Part shown: in pieces, positions 1-8,292 of the stretch
How positions within the stretch are numbered: position 1 is the stretch's first letter
Layout of the letters: every line of letters starts with the position of its first letter
Assembly (NCBI GenBank): GCA_016936135.1
Contig: JAFGPP010000143.1
Span: forward strand, 1-44,322
Source of the DNA: Thermoplasmatota archaeon
Lineage (GTDB): Archaea; Thermoplasmatota; E2; DHVEG-1
DNA: 44,322 bases
Direction: 5' to 3'
The notes under the pieces: model-generated
Seen by the model: only the letters and a program-made list of their open reading frames with translations
Told to the model about the DNA's origin: nothing
Database searches by the model: none
Program-made: the position numbers and the translations under genes

Positions 1-386
1 ATGAAAAAACAGCTGATTCAATATGGGATGTTGCACCTGGTGTACCTGGATTAGAAACTACATTGTCTATTCTTTTAGATCAAGTAAGCAAAGGAAAAAT
101 GTCTCTGCCAGAAGTTGTTCAAAGTACATCTGAGCGTCCTGCGTTGCTTTATAATTTATTTGATAGAGGATCTTTAGCCGAGAAAAACTGGGCCGATCTT
201 GTAGTAGTAGATATGAATAAAAAAAATATTATAGATTCTTCCTTGTTTTTTTCAAAAGCAAAATATTCTCCTTTTGATAAGATGACGCTTAAAGGTAAAC
301 CCATAAAGACTTTTGTGAATGGAACCTTAGTTATTGATGATGGAAAAATGGTTTCGAGTACCCCCTCTGGACAATTATTACTGTAA
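1..386 (+). CDS. pyrC: Dihydroorotase, C-terminal part (5' end outside window)
   Basis: The frame is open from base 3, with no stop before the TAA at 384-386, so this is the tail of a gene that starts upstream. The first visible residues read TADSIWDVAPGVPGLETTL, which matches the PGxPGLET segment of class I dihydroorotases. Further on come SERPALLYNL and KNWADLVVVD, the usual C-terminal amidohydrolase segment in which the beta-sandwich domain re-forms, and a closing VNGTLVIDDGKM. The family hydrolyses dihydroorotate and carbamoyl-aspartate into each other in pyrimidine synthesis, in the cytosol. The metal-binding HxH motif and the carboxylated lysine lie outside the window, so activity cannot be judged. 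An allantoinase or hydantoinase is less likely. The gene has no evident link to the glycan genes and marks the left border of the island. Confidence 0.85.
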   Translation, partial: EKTADSIWDVAPGVPGLETTLSILLDQVSKGKMSLPEVVQSTSERPALLYNLFDRGSLAEKNWADLVVVDMNKKNIIDSSLFFSKAKYSPFDKMTLKGKPIKTFVNGTLVIDDGKMVSSTPSGQLLL

Positions 387-634
387 TCTGCCGCCTAAAT
401 ATTGTGTGCCATAGAGTTTAATTCTGTATTTTTTTTCTATAAAATCATTTCCTTATTGTTTATATATTTATCATGCAATATCCTGTTAAAAGATGAAACC
501 CCTTAAAATGTGATTCTTATCTGCTCCAATCAGGAGAGATTTGTCAGTGGGTGGCATAATCTAATTTTTTAAAGTCCTATAATTAATACTTTGAATATTT
601 TTTCGTTTTATTGAATCGTTTTTGTGTGACCAAA

Positions 635-991
635 ATGGGTAAACATAGAAGTCGTCTAAAAATATTAGCAAAAATTCTTTCTGTAGTTAATGATAATGAG
701 GGTGCCAAAAAAACTCAGATTATGTATCAAGCGTATTTGAGTTATAAACTTTTGACTCAATATTTGAATGACGTTCTTGATGCAGGATTACTTGTAAGCA
801 AAAATGGAAGTAATTATGAACTTACCCCAAAAGGCAAATTATTTTTGGTTAAATTTGAAGAATATGTCACTTCTTCTAAGCGCATAAGCAAACATTTAGA
901 TCACATTAAAGAACAGCGTCTAAAATTGAATGAAATGTGTCCTAATAATCAAATATTAAAGTCTACTGTTGATATCCAAAAAAATATCTAA
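635..991 (+). CDS. Archaeal winged-helix DNA-binding protein (small regulator)
   Basis: This protein has about 118 residues. It carries a winged-helix fold typical of small archaeal regulators (HTH_45-like): a helix-rich first half (SRLKILAKILSVV), a recognition-helix region (QIMYQAYLSYKLLTQYL) and a wing ending in YELTPKGKLFL. A charged, probably helical tail follows. I chose the ATG at 635 because family members usually begin with a short basic stretch before this helix. In-frame TTG (611) and GTG (626) codons would add up to eight residues, and none of the three has a convincing ribosome binding site. Targets are unknown. Its place at the edge of the island makes it a possible regulator of surface genes, but proteins like this are abundant and that role is only a guess. 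Confidence 0.75.
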   Translation: MGKHRSRLKILAKILSVVNDNEGAKKTQIMYQAYLSYKLLTQYLNDVLDAGLLVSKNGSNYELTPKGKLFLVKFEEYVTSSKRISKHLDHIKEQRLKLNEMCPNNQILKSTVDIQKNI

Positions 992-1079
992 AGCTGAAGT
1001 AAAAAATTTTGTTATTAAAGTCGAAATTGTTTGCATTTTTGTTTTTTGTCTTTTATACCTATTAATGCATCACGTTTAG

Positions 1080-1232
1080 ATGTACTTGATTTTTCCATTG
1101 CTGACTCAAGAGGATGTATTAGTTTCTGCTTATGAAACTGTTTTGGATGTTGAGCGAGTATCCGTGAATGTTTCAGTTTTGTTGCAGAATTTGAATGTTG
1201 CTAGTAATTATTTAGCTGATGTCGCAAATTAA
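1080..1232 (+). pseudogene. 50-residue remnant of an archaeal helical secreted/membrane protein family
   Basis: A short frame opens at ATG 1080 with a hydrophobic start (MYLIFPLL) and continues with SAYETVLDVERVSVNVSVLL and LNVASNYLADVAN before TAA. The pattern AYExVxxAExxGANVSxLLxxLNxAxxxLA is one I associate with a family of archaeal proteins carrying a signal peptide and a helical region. Such proteins are normally much longer, so this looks like the N-terminal stump of a deleted gene. No ribosome binding site is evident. The family link is from memory and not secure; a chance ORF is possible, although the match is spread over more than 30 residues. Confidence 0.35.
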
Positions 1233-1235
1233 ATT

Positions 1236-1379
1236 AACTGTGCAGATGTTTGTGTAGTTCTTAGGACCCATGGGTTTCCTACACATTTTTATAATGATAA
1301 GGATTCGACAAAGATTTCTGAATATGCTGCATTAAAAAAGCCTATAGTAGCTACCGGTTATTCTTTGTCTAATTATTGA
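1236..1379 (+). pseudogene. GT4-family glycosyltransferase remnant (C-terminal fragment)
   Basis: There is no start codon, but the 47-residue frame up to TGA at 1377-1379 reads as the donor-binding part of a GT4 glycosyltransferase: CADVCVVLR, then STFY-like THFYNDKDSTKISEYAALKKP, then IVATGY. The core KISEYAALKKPIVATG is the typical segment in which a conserved acidic residue holds the nucleotide-sugar and the loop recommends a fixed 'KP(V/I)IAT' motif. The rest of the donor domain and the whole acceptor domain are missing. It lies directly before the oxidoreductase at 1401. I read it as the scar of an older glycosyltransferase gene, and so as evidence of turnover at the left edge of the island. 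Confidence 0.6.
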
Positions 1380-1400
1380 GCCTATTTGGAGAGTTTGAGT

Positions 1401-2381
1401 ATGCCCCGTCTTAGAGTTGCTGTTATTGGATTAGGAAAAATGGGTTTGCTTCATGCAAGTATCTTGAATATGATGCCCAATGTACAGGTTGTAGCTTTGT
1501 GTGACAAAAGCTCTTTACTTCTAAAATTTGTTAAGAAACTGTTTAAAGAATCTAGAACAGTACAAAATGTTGAGGACCTCTTAGGGCTGGATTTTGATTG
1601 TGCTTATATAACAACACCGATACCTGCGCATTATCCTGTTGTCCGTTCTATATACTTGAACAAAATTACTAGAAATCTGTTTGTGGAAAAAACGCTTGCT
1701 GACAATTGGGACAAAGCGAAAGCGTTGAGTGAGCTTGCAGAGGATTCTGGAGGCGTCAATATGGTCGGTTACATGAGGCGGTTTGCTGTAACTTTTCAGA
1801 AAGCCAAAAATTTGCTTGACAAAGAAACATTAGGTGAGATATCGTCTTTTTATGCATGTGCTTACTCATCTGATTTTGTAGATCTCAAAAGAGGCTCCAA
1901 AGTGTCAGGTTCAAGAGGAGGGGTACTCAACGATTTGGGTTCTCACGTCATTGATTTGGCATTTTTTTTCTTTGGCAACTTTGAAGTGACTTCAGCAAAG
2001 ACTGAATCGTATGGTGAAGGAGGTTCTGAGGATTCTGCACATTTCACAGTTAAACAATCTGATTTAGCTGGTCGATTCGATGTTTCGTGGTGCATGGATA
2101 ATTATCGTATGCCACATTTTGGAATAGAAATCAGAGGAGAAAAGGGAACCATCAACGTGAATGATGATAAAGTCGAGTTAACGCTCAATGGAAAATCAAA
2201 AAAGTGGTATCGGCATGACCTTTCTGACAACGTCGATTTCATGCTTGGGCTACCCGAATTTTATCGCGAAGACGAATATTTTGTTAATTCCGTTTTATCC
2301 GGCAACAAAACAGAACTCAATTTTCTAACTGCTTCCAAAGTTGACTATATTATTGATCAAGTCCAGAAGAAGGCGATGTAA
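1401..2381 (+). CDS. Gfo/Idh/MocA-family NAD(P)-dependent oxidoreductase
   Basis: This 326-residue protein is a normal length for the family. Residues 3-14 (LRVAVIGLGKMG) form the Rossmann dinucleotide-binding loop. FVEKTLADN near residue 94-102 is the EKP-type motif with Thr in place of Pro; its Lys is part of the active site. GGVLNDLGSHVIDL carries the conserved Asp-x-x-x-His pair of the C-terminal alpha/beta domain. Family members oxidise or reduce a sugar carbon, often on nucleotide sugars. I chose ATG 1401 because GGAG sits 10 bases upstream; the earlier in-frame TTG at 1386 would place the motif inside the gene. The stop touches the start of the next gene, so the two are probably translated together. 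The substrate cannot be read from the sequence; a UDP- or CDP-sugar is likely from context. Confidence 0.88.
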   Translation: MPRLRVAVIGLGKMGLLHASILNMMPNVQVVALCDKSSLLLKFVKKLFKESRTVQNVEDLLGLDFDCAYITTPIPAHYPVVRSIYLNKITRNLFVEKTLADNWDKAKALSELAEDSGGVNMVGYMRRFAVTFQKAKNLLDKETLGEISSFYACAYSSDFVDLKRGSKVSGSRGGVLNDLGSHVIDLAFFFFGNFEVTSAKTESYGEGGSEDSAHFTVKQSDLAGRFDVSWCMDNYRMPHFGIEIRGEKGTINVNDDKVELTLNGKSKKWYRHDLSDNVDFMLGLPEFYREDEYFVNSVLSGNKTELNFLTASKVDYIIDQVQKKAM

Positions 2382-3281
2382 ATGGTTGAAAATATTGAAC
2401 GATTACTGCTTGTCGGCGACAACCCCTTTCATGGTATAAGTCACCTATCACAGGATAGAGCAAGAGCAAGAGCTGAACAGATACGCTTCACAGAACATGC
2501 TACTAAGTTAGTTGTGTCTTCGATTTCTAATGGAGCTAACGGTTTCATGTTTTCAGTCAGTGAGACAACTCTCGCAACTCTAAAAATGATGGCTGAGAAA
2601 TTAGGAGACAAGCCTATAGAGCTTTACGCTATTGTCCCATATGCTTACGAATATGTCCGGCTTGCCACACAATTAGGAGTTGTTGGTTTAGTTAAAAAAT
2701 TAGGCAAAAAGATAGTGCTATTAGGAAACTCGGGAGCCATTTTTAATGGTCTAAAAGGTATCTTACGTGTGGACCCAGAATGCTTGATGAAGACTTATTT
2801 GCTTTACGAACTTTCCAGAATCAAATCGTCAGCTGGAAAACAAATGAATATTGCATCACTTATGCTTCACGAAGTAGTAACTGATATGCTTCTATCTATG
2901 AATGCAGACTGGCTAGTCAAATCATATATTAACTTCCTTTCTAAACGCAAAATAAAACCAGGTTTTGAAACGCGCAATTTCGAATATTTAGTAAACAAAT
3001 TCAAAGAGTGGAATATCGATTTTAGCAAAATTGTGATTGCTGCACCCTTCAACAAAGTAGGGTTTCAAATGGTTCCGTCAAAAGAAAAATGCGAAAAAAC
3101 ATTGGCTGAAATTCCAGAATCTACTATAATTGCATTCAGCATTTTAGCGGCTGGCTACCTCAAACTTGACGAAGCAGTTGATTACATGAAAACTTTGCCT
3201 AATCTGAAAGGCGTTGCAGTGGGTGTATCAAAGGAGCATCAATCCCGAGAAACATTCAAATTTCTTCACAAAAAGTTTTAA
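2382..3281 (+). CDS. Uncharacterised TIM-barrel-like protein coupled to the oxidoreductase
   Basis: The protein has 299 residues and no signal peptide or membrane segment. It starts at the ATG directly after the TAA of the oxidoreductase, with no gap, so translation is almost certainly coupled. I do not recognise the family with certainty. Alternating strand/helix segments suggest a TIM barrel: LLLVGDNPFHG near the start, then VVSSISNGANGFMFSVSE, IELYAIVPYAYEYV, IASLMLHEVV, VIAAPFNKVGF, TIIAFSILAAGYL and GVAVGVSKEHQ. The closing VAVGVSK resembles the phosphate-binding end of aldolase or aldo-keto-reductase-like barrels. The early DNPFHG is a candidate active-site loop. By position it should act on the same sugar as the Gfo/Idh partner, perhaps as isomerase, aldolase or reductase; this is inference only. 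Confidence 0.75.
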   Translation: MVENIERLLLVGDNPFHGISHLSQDRARARAEQIRFTEHATKLVVSSISNGANGFMFSVSETTLATLKMMAEKLGDKPIELYAIVPYAYEYVRLATQLGVVGLVKKLGKKIVLLGNSGAIFNGLKGILRVDPECLMKTYLLYELSRIKSSAGKQMNIASLMLHEVVTDMLLSMNADWLVKSYINFLSKRKIKPGFETRNFEYLVNKFKEWNIDFSKIVIAAPFNKVGFQMVPSKEKCEKTLAEIPESTIIAFSILAAGYLKLDEAVDYMKTLPNLKGVAVGVSKEHQSRETFKFLHKKF

Positions 3282-3360
3282 CTAGTTAAAGATGAACTAG
3301 GCACAGAACATTTGATTATTTTACGTTTCTATTCGGTATTTTCCCACGAAAATTTGTAAG

Positions 3361-4518
3361 GTGACAAAATTGATAGAAATACTGCACACTTTGTTATTTT
3401 TTTCTCTGGCAATCCCTGTTATTATCTTCGGATCATATGGATTAATTTTGCTTTACTATCATAGGCAACAGAAGAAAGACGGAACAGGTACGGACACTGC
3501 AATCCAGCCTCTTGTATCCGTTGTAATTGCAACACATGATGAAGAGAAGGTGATAAGCAAAAAAATTGAAAATGTTCTCGCATCTAACTATCCCTCAGAT
3601 AAACTTGAGTTGATATTCGTTGACGACTCCAAAGATTCAACTCCACAAAAAATCCGAGAATATGCCCAAAAATATCCTAACATACATTTGATTAGATTCA
3701 AAGAACGTATGGGCTATAGCCCCTCTATGATTAGGGGCTGTCAAGAAGCAAATGGCGAAATAATCGTCCTGAATGACGCTGGCTCATTTCTTGATACAGA
3801 AGCAATACCCAATCTCATTTCTCACTTTAGTGACCCAAAAGTTGGTGTCGTAACCGGAAATGATGTCCTCATGAACAAAAACGAAAGTGGAGGCAAGTCG
3901 GAAGGTTTATACCTTAAATTTTTGGACTTTCAACGAACCGCAGAAACTAAGATGGACTCAACATTCTTCATAAAGGGAGAAGCAACTGCCACAAGAAAAA
4001 ACTTGATTAGCGACATAAAAAATTGTGGCGAAACCTTCGATAGCACTGTAGGCTTGTTTGTGAGACAAAAGGGCTACAAGGTTGTATACGATCCAAACGT
4101 AAAATTTTATGAGTATGCTCCATCCACGCACAATGGGTTAGTTAAACAGAAGACAATCAGAGCCGCAAACTTAATCAAAGTTCTGTGGCGGTTCAAGCAT
4201 TTGATGTTCAAGCCTGAACTTGGAAAATATGGCTCCATAATATTGCCCATGAATTTTGCTATGCTAATAGTAACCCCTGTAGCAATAATGCTGGCATTCA
4301 TGATTTTGGCAATAATGCCCTTCTTTGATTTGTTTCTTTCTAGTATTCTCTGGGCAGCGGGCGGCTCAATTTTTCTGTTCATTTTGGTGATCCGGAGGAA
4401 TCTTGCTATTACGTTTCTTGGACTTGAATACAGCTTGCTTAAGGCTTTATACCAGACCATTTTTATAAAGAAGACGCATGATAAGATAGATAAAGTTGCG
4501 TCAACCCGAAGATGCTAA
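3361..4518 (+). CDS. Membrane-anchored GT2 glycosyltransferase
   Basis: The protein has 385 residues. A membrane segment lies at about residues 7-33, followed by a GT2 catalytic domain: VSVVIATHDEE near 51, the VDD pair near 89 (IFVDDSKDST), and VLNDAGSF in the place where most members have DxD. Two to three membrane helices follow from about residue 292. The layout resembles hyaluronan- or cellulose-synthase-like enzymes, in which the C-terminal helices hold or translocate the chain, but there is no clear QxxRW motif, so it may be non-processive. It starts at GTG 3361 with an AAGG just before it. The second Asp of the usual DAD is replaced by Gly in DAG; metal binding could still use the first Asp. 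It lies 79 bases after the TIM-barrel gene. Confidence 0.85.
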   Translation: MTKLIEILHTLLFFSLAIPVIIFGSYGLILLYYHRQQKKDGTGTDTAIQPLVSVVIATHDEEKVISKKIENVLASNYPSDKLELIFVDDSKDSTPQKIREYAQKYPNIHLIRFKERMGYSPSMIRGCQEANGEIIVLNDAGSFLDTEAIPNLISHFSDPKVGVVTGNDVLMNKNESGGKSEGLYLKFLDFQRTAETKMDSTFFIKGEATATRKNLISDIKNCGETFDSTVGLFVRQKGYKVVYDPNVKFYEYAPSTHNGLVKQKTIRAANLIKVLWRFKHLMFKPELGKYGSIILPMNFAMLIVTPVAIMLAFMILAIMPFFDLFLSSILWAAGGSIFLFILVIRRNLAITFLGLEYSLLKALYQTIFIKKTHDKIDKVASTRRC

Positions 4519-4550
4519 AAATTATTATAAAAATTAAGGTGATGTGAAAT

Positions 4551-5498
4551 ATGAAAGTTGTTGTAACTGGTGCTGGTGGCTTTATTGGTTCCCATCTTTG
4601 TCGGTATCTGCAGGATAAAGGCTATTGGGTTAGAGCCGTAGACATCAAATGGGACAATTACATGTCAAATTATGCAGATGAATATATTACTACCGATCTT
4701 AGAAACGCTGACTCTTGCTACGAGATTACAAAAGGAATGAACAGAGTCTACAACTTGGCAGCAAATATGGGCGGAATAGGCTACATAACAGAAGTAAAAG
4801 CGGAAATTGTCAGGGACAACGTGCTAATAAACGTGAACATGCTGGAAGCTGCAAGAAAAAGCAATGTCGACAGATTCTTTTTCAGTTCCTCAGCATGTGC
4901 CTATCCAACGTATAAACAAGAATCCGCTGCAATTATTCCGTTGAAAGAAGATGATGCTTACCCCGCAGATCCAGACAATGAGTATGGCTGGGAAAAGCTC
5001 TTTTCTGAACGGCTATGTTTGGACTATGCAGAAGATTTTGGTTTAACGACTAGAATAGCAAGATTCCATAATATCTATGGACCTGAAGGAACATACATGG
5101 GAGGAAGGGAAAAAGCTCCCGCCGCTTTATGTAGAAAAGTAGCTGAGGTGTCTAGCCCTGGGAAATTAGAGATCTGGGGTGATGGAAAGCAGACGAGGTC
5201 TTTTTGTTATGTAGATGACTGTGTTAGAGGAATCGAACAACTAATAGAATCTGACTATCCTAACCCCCTTAATATTGGATCTGATAGATTAGTGACTATC
5301 AACGAACTTGCTGATATTATAATAGACCTATCTGGAAAAAAAATTGAAAAAATCCATGATCCCACTAAGCCTCAAGGTGTTAGAGGCAGAAATGCAGATC
5401 TCACATTAATTACAAAAGTTTTAGGCTGGAAACCAATTGTTTCACTAGAAGAAGGTCTCGATAAAACCTACAAATGGATAGAAAATCAATTGCGCTAG
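4551..5498 (+). CDS. GDP-mannose 3,5-epimerase-like extended SDR
   Basis: This 315-residue NAD-dependent epimerase is strikingly similar to plant-type GDP-mannose 3,5-epimerase. GAGGFIGS (residues 7-14) binds NAD. SSSACAYP holds the catalytic Cys, YGWEK gives the Tyr-x-x-x-Lys pair, and FHNIYGPEGTYMGGREKAPA contains the catalytic Lys region. WGDGKQTRSF and GVRGRNAD complete the family signature. Plant GME makes GDP-L-galactose and GDP-L-gulose from GDP-mannose. In archaea the same fold may serve a related epimerisation for cell-surface sugars. A good ribosome binding site, AAGGTGATG, ends 6-7 bases before ATG 4551. The alternative is a UDP-sugar epimerase, but the Cys/Lys pair argues for GME-type chemistry. 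Confidence 0.85.
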   Translation: MKVVVTGAGGFIGSHLCRYLQDKGYWVRAVDIKWDNYMSNYADEYITTDLRNADSCYEITKGMNRVYNLAANMGGIGYITEVKAEIVRDNVLINVNMLEAARKSNVDRFFFSSSACAYPTYKQESAAIIPLKEDDAYPADPDNEYGWEKLFSERLCLDYAEDFGLTTRIARFHNIYGPEGTYMGGREKAPAALCRKVAEVSSPGKLEIWGDGKQTRSFCYVDDCVRGIEQLIESDYPNPLNIGSDRLVTINELADIIIDLSGKKIEKIHDPTKPQGVRGRNADLTLITKVLGWKPIVSLEEGLDKTYKWIENQLR

Positions 5499-5642
5499 GA
5501 CAAACTAACAAATCATCATATAACTTAATGGGTGTTAGGCTAGCGCTCCTATGTATTAATTCTCCAGCAATAGCACATATAATTAATTTTTATGCATAAA
5601 AAAGCAACATTAAATGTTTACAAATATTTAAGGTGAAAGTTT

Positions 5643-6416
5643 ATGAAAGTTGCAATTCTTGCGGGAGGGTTAGGCACACGTCTTACCGAGGAAACTATCA
5701 TTAAACCAAAACCTATGGTAGAAATCGGAGGGCGCCCAATTCTTTGGCATATTATGACTCATTATTCCTATTTTGGTTTTAATGAATTCATAATAGCATT
5801 AGGCTATAAAGGCGAATACATAAAGTCTTGGATGAATGATTACTTCAATTTGAAAAAAAATATAGTAGTTGAAAAGAATAAAAAAGAATTTTTTATTCGT
5901 GATATGAATAAAGATGGTTGGGCCGTCCATTTAGTTGACACTGGACAAAAAACGCAAACTGGTGGTCGCATCAAGCGGCTAGCTCCATGGTTAGACGATC
6001 ACACTTTCATGTTAACATGGTGCGACGCTGTTGCAAATATTAATCTGCAGGATTTGCTCAACTTTCATTTTTCACATGGAAAACTGGCAACAGTTACTGC
6101 AGTCAGACCAAAACCTAGGTTCGGTCACCTTGTTATAAAAAAAGATGCAGTAACAAAATTTAAAGAGAAATCGCTAGCGGATGAAGCTTGGATAAATGGT
6201 GCTTTTTTCGTCTTAGAACCTGAAATTTTTGATTATATTGATGGCGATGATACTCAATGGGAAAAAGAACCTTTAGAGAACTTGGCAAAAAATGGGCAAC
6301 TTATGGCATTTAAGCACAAAGGTTTCTGGCAGTGTATGGATACAATTCATGAAAAAAATGAATTAGAAAAAATGTGGGATAGAAGCTGTGCCCCATGGAA
6401 ATTATGGAAAGGTTAG
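5643..6416 (+). CDS. rfbF: Glucose-1-phosphate cytidylyltransferase
   Basis: The protein has 257 residues, the standard length. AGGLGTRL (residues 7-14) is the nucleotide-binding P-loop of sugar-phosphate nucleotidyltransferases, KPKPMVEIGGRPILWHIM follows, and RPKPRFGHLV and GFWQCMDTIHEK match the CDP-glucose pyrophosphorylase subfamily. It joins CTP and glucose-1-phosphate to CDP-glucose, the entry to 3,6-dideoxy and branched CDP-sugars. AAGGTGA lies 9 bases before the ATG. The partner CDP-glucose 4,6-dehydratase (RfbG) is not present in the window, so the CDP-sugar branch is incomplete here. The C-methyltransferase and SDR at 17157-19447 are frequent companions of this enzyme in other genomes. 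Confidence 0.92.
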   Translation: MKVAILAGGLGTRLTEETIIKPKPMVEIGGRPILWHIMTHYSYFGFNEFIIALGYKGEYIKSWMNDYFNLKKNIVVEKNKKEFFIRDMNKDGWAVHLVDTGQKTQTGGRIKRLAPWLDDHTFMLTWCDAVANINLQDLLNFHFSHGKLATVTAVRPKPRFGHLVIKKDAVTKFKEKSLADEAWINGAFFVLEPEIFDYIDGDDTQWEKEPLENLAKNGQLMAFKHKGFWQCMDTIHEKNELEKMWDRSCAPWKLWKG

Positions 6417-6462
6417 AATCTAAATTATTTTTATTGTTAGAAAATTAAATTGAGGAGATAAA

Positions 6463-7077
6463 TTGCGCTTTAAGACATACAAGCCATTTATTATTATACT
6501 TGCGTTTATTTTGTGCCTGACACTTACTGTAGCGCTAATTGCTAGCTTTTGGCCAAAATATGAGGATCAGTTCTTCGAATTTGGTCTCCTGGGGAAAGAT
6601 AAACGAGCTGAAGCATATTATCCAAACGACAACTCTACTTTAATCCTAGGTTCCCAACTTAATTGGTATATCTTTATTCACAACCATATGGGAAGTGATC
6701 AAAATGTTGTTGTCAAAGTTAAACTTGTTAATTCCAGTGTAGGTCTGGAAATTGATCAACATAATGAGGCCCTTATTTTTGACTCTTTAGTTGAATTTCC
6801 TTTGCTACTTCCGGTTAATAATACTTTATTAGTGCCATTTTCATGGACTGTTGTCGATGCAAGTCCACAAGAAAATTCAATAATTCTTAAACAATTAATT
6901 ATTAACGATCAGGTATTTGATGTAGATATTCCTGCTGTATCCAACTCATTCTTTCGGATGGTTTTTGAACTGTGGGTATATGATTCATCTTCCGAATCAT
7001 ATACTTTTGGATGGACTTCGCAGGGTGAATTCCATTCCGCTCAATTTTATGTTGGGTTTAGGATAAGCCAAACATAA
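6463..7077 (+). CDS. DUF1616-like membrane-anchored surface protein
   Basis: The protein has 204 residues and starts at TTG 6463, supported by GAGGAGA six bases before it. Residues 8-30 (PFIIILAFILCLTLTVALIA) form a signal anchor. The remainder is a predicted outside beta-sandwich: EFGLLGKDKRAEAYYP, NWYIFIHNHMGSDQNVVVKV and FRMVFELWVYD. These segments resemble the extracellular half of DUF1616 proteins, which in archaea usually also carry four N-terminal helices; those are missing here. DUF1616 and DUF2206 proteins often sit in archaeal surface-glycan loci. Function is unknown; a structural or assembly role at the cell surface is possible. A candidate terminator follows at 7082. Confidence 0.7.
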   Translation: MRFKTYKPFIIILAFILCLTLTVALIASFWPKYEDQFFEFGLLGKDKRAEAYYPNDNSTLILGSQLNWYIFIHNHMGSDQNVVVKVKLVNSSVGLEIDQHNEALIFDSLVEFPLLLPVNNTLLVPFSWTVVDASPQENSIILKQLIINDQVFDVDIPAVSNSFFRMVFELWVYDSSSESYTFGWTSQGEFHSAQFYVGFRISQT

Positions 7078-7081
7078 GATT

Positions 7082-7107
7082 GTTGATTTTAACATGAATC
7101 AACTTTT
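7082..7107 (+). terminator. Candidate hairpin terminator after the DUF1616-like gene
   Basis: A perfect 7-base inverted repeat (GTTGATT / AATCAAC) with an 8-base loop starts 5 bases after the stop codon at 7077 and is followed by TTTT. A further T-run lies at 7118-7122. Archaeal termination depends mainly on T-runs, so the hairpin may be incidental, but its position is right. Confidence 0.4.
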
Positions 7108-7350
7108 GCCTGCCCACTTTTTTAAAAAATTAATGTGATTATCTGGATAAATGCATTTTTCCTTTTAATTTTATAAATCCCATTGCTTAAAGAGTTATTT
7201 TTTGGGAAAAAATTCATTTTGTTTGGTTTTTGACCTAGTGAGAAACTACACAAAACTAAATACGCTTTGTACCATTGAAAAAACATAGCAATATTGCCAA
7301 ACAGCTACCTTTTAATTGAAGTATATAACACTCTTGGGATGTTTTTTACT

Positions 7351-8292
7351 ATGGAAAAAAGATTAGATGGTAAAATCAGTAATTTTCTTGACACGTCTTT
7401 AGTAATAACCACAATTAAAGAAAGAAGACAATATTTAGTTGATTTGTTGCAATGCATACTCAATCAAACAATAAAACCTCTTGAAATAATAGTGGTGTGT
7501 GATAGTAAGATAAAGATGCCACTTGAAATCTTAGGCAGATATGAGGCATTGGGGATACCCATTGCATTTATTGAGGTGTCCCCAGAACTAACCTTGGGCG
7601 AAACTAGAAATATCGGTCTAAGGAATACTCATAATCAATACATCTTCTTCTTGGATGATGACACTTTTCCAAACTCAAATTGGTTTGTTGAAATGAGTAA
7701 AAGTTTGGAAAAAGGAGCCGATGTTGTAGGCGGGGTATCTAGGCCATTTTTTAACAAAGGATTCAAGGAACCAATTTGGTGGGACGAAGTTCTGATGGGG
7801 CCTTATGTTGCTGTAGGTAATCAATTCCTAAATTTTTATGACAAAATATGGGGCTGCAATTTTGCCATTAGAAAAGATGTTGTGAATAAGATTGGATATT
7901 TTGACAAGAATCTCGGAATGAGAAGGGCCTCTCCAAAGCTACTTGCTGAAGACTCAGAATTCGTAGATAGAGCAGTACGTAGTGGTTTGGTAGTTCGGTT
8001 TAATTCACGTGCTGTTGTTCAACATAGATTAAATGCAGACAGAATTAATCTGTTGAATTTCAAGAAGCGTGCTTGGCAAGAAGGTGAGACCTTTAAGAAA
8101 TTAAATGTGAAACGTAAATCATATTCCACTTCTGAATTTATTAGAGTCATATCATTGAAGTATTTACGCGGTTTTTATTTTGTGATTAAGAGAAAAAGTA
8201 CTGTTGTTGCATTACCCATACATATGTTGTTATTGGTTTATGAACTAATGGGGTGGTTAGGTATAAATGATAGTAGTACACTATCGGTTTAA
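7351..8292 (+). CDS. GT2 glycosyltransferase
   Basis: The protein has 313 residues from ATG 7351. SLVITTIKERRQYL opens the GT-A fold, EIIVVCDS is the first nucleotide-binding strand, FFLDDDTFP is the DxD metal site, and AEDSEFVDRAVRSG carries the ED pair near the acceptor base. A hydrophobic C-terminal helix (ALPIHMLLLVYEL) probably touches the membrane. It transfers one sugar from a nucleotide donor; the linkage is unknown. In-frame starts at TTG 7294 and ATG 7339 would only add residues ahead of the fold. I prefer 7351, which has GGGATG 9 bases upstream. The 216 bases before TTG 7294 hold no gene. Confidence 0.85.
   Translation: MEKRLDGKISNFLDTSLVITTIKERRQYLVDLLQCILNQTIKPLEIIVVCDSKIKMPLEILGRYEALGIPIAFIEVSPELTLGETRNIGLRNTHNQYIFFLDDDTFPNSNWFVEMSKSLEKGADVVGGVSRPFFNKGFKEPIWWDEVLMGPYVAVGNQFLNFYDKIWGCNFAIRKDVVNKIGYFDKNLGMRRASPKLLAEDSEFVDRAVRSGLVVRFNSRAVVQHRLNADRINLLNFKKRAWQEGETFKKLNVKRKSYSTSEFIRVISLKYLRGFYFVIKRKSTVVALPIHMLLLVYELMGWLGINDSSTLSV

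Larger units (their letters stand above)
992..1400. other. Gap without intact gene, holding two gene scars
   Basis: These 409 bases contain only the two remnants listed separately (1080-1232 and 1236-1379). The first 85 bases are AT-rich with no readable frame. A GGAG motif at 1387-1390, just after the second remnant, is the likely ribosome binding site for the ATG at 1401. Confidence 0.5.

Noticed and set aside
3282-3300. Inverted repeat CTAGTT / AACTAG after the TIM-barrel gene
   Set aside because: The stem is short and no T-run follows; in AT-rich DNA this is expected by chance.
4107-4460. Minus-strand open frame of 117 codons
   Set aside because: It lies wholly within the membrane part of the GT2 gene and has no family-like motif or ribosome binding site.
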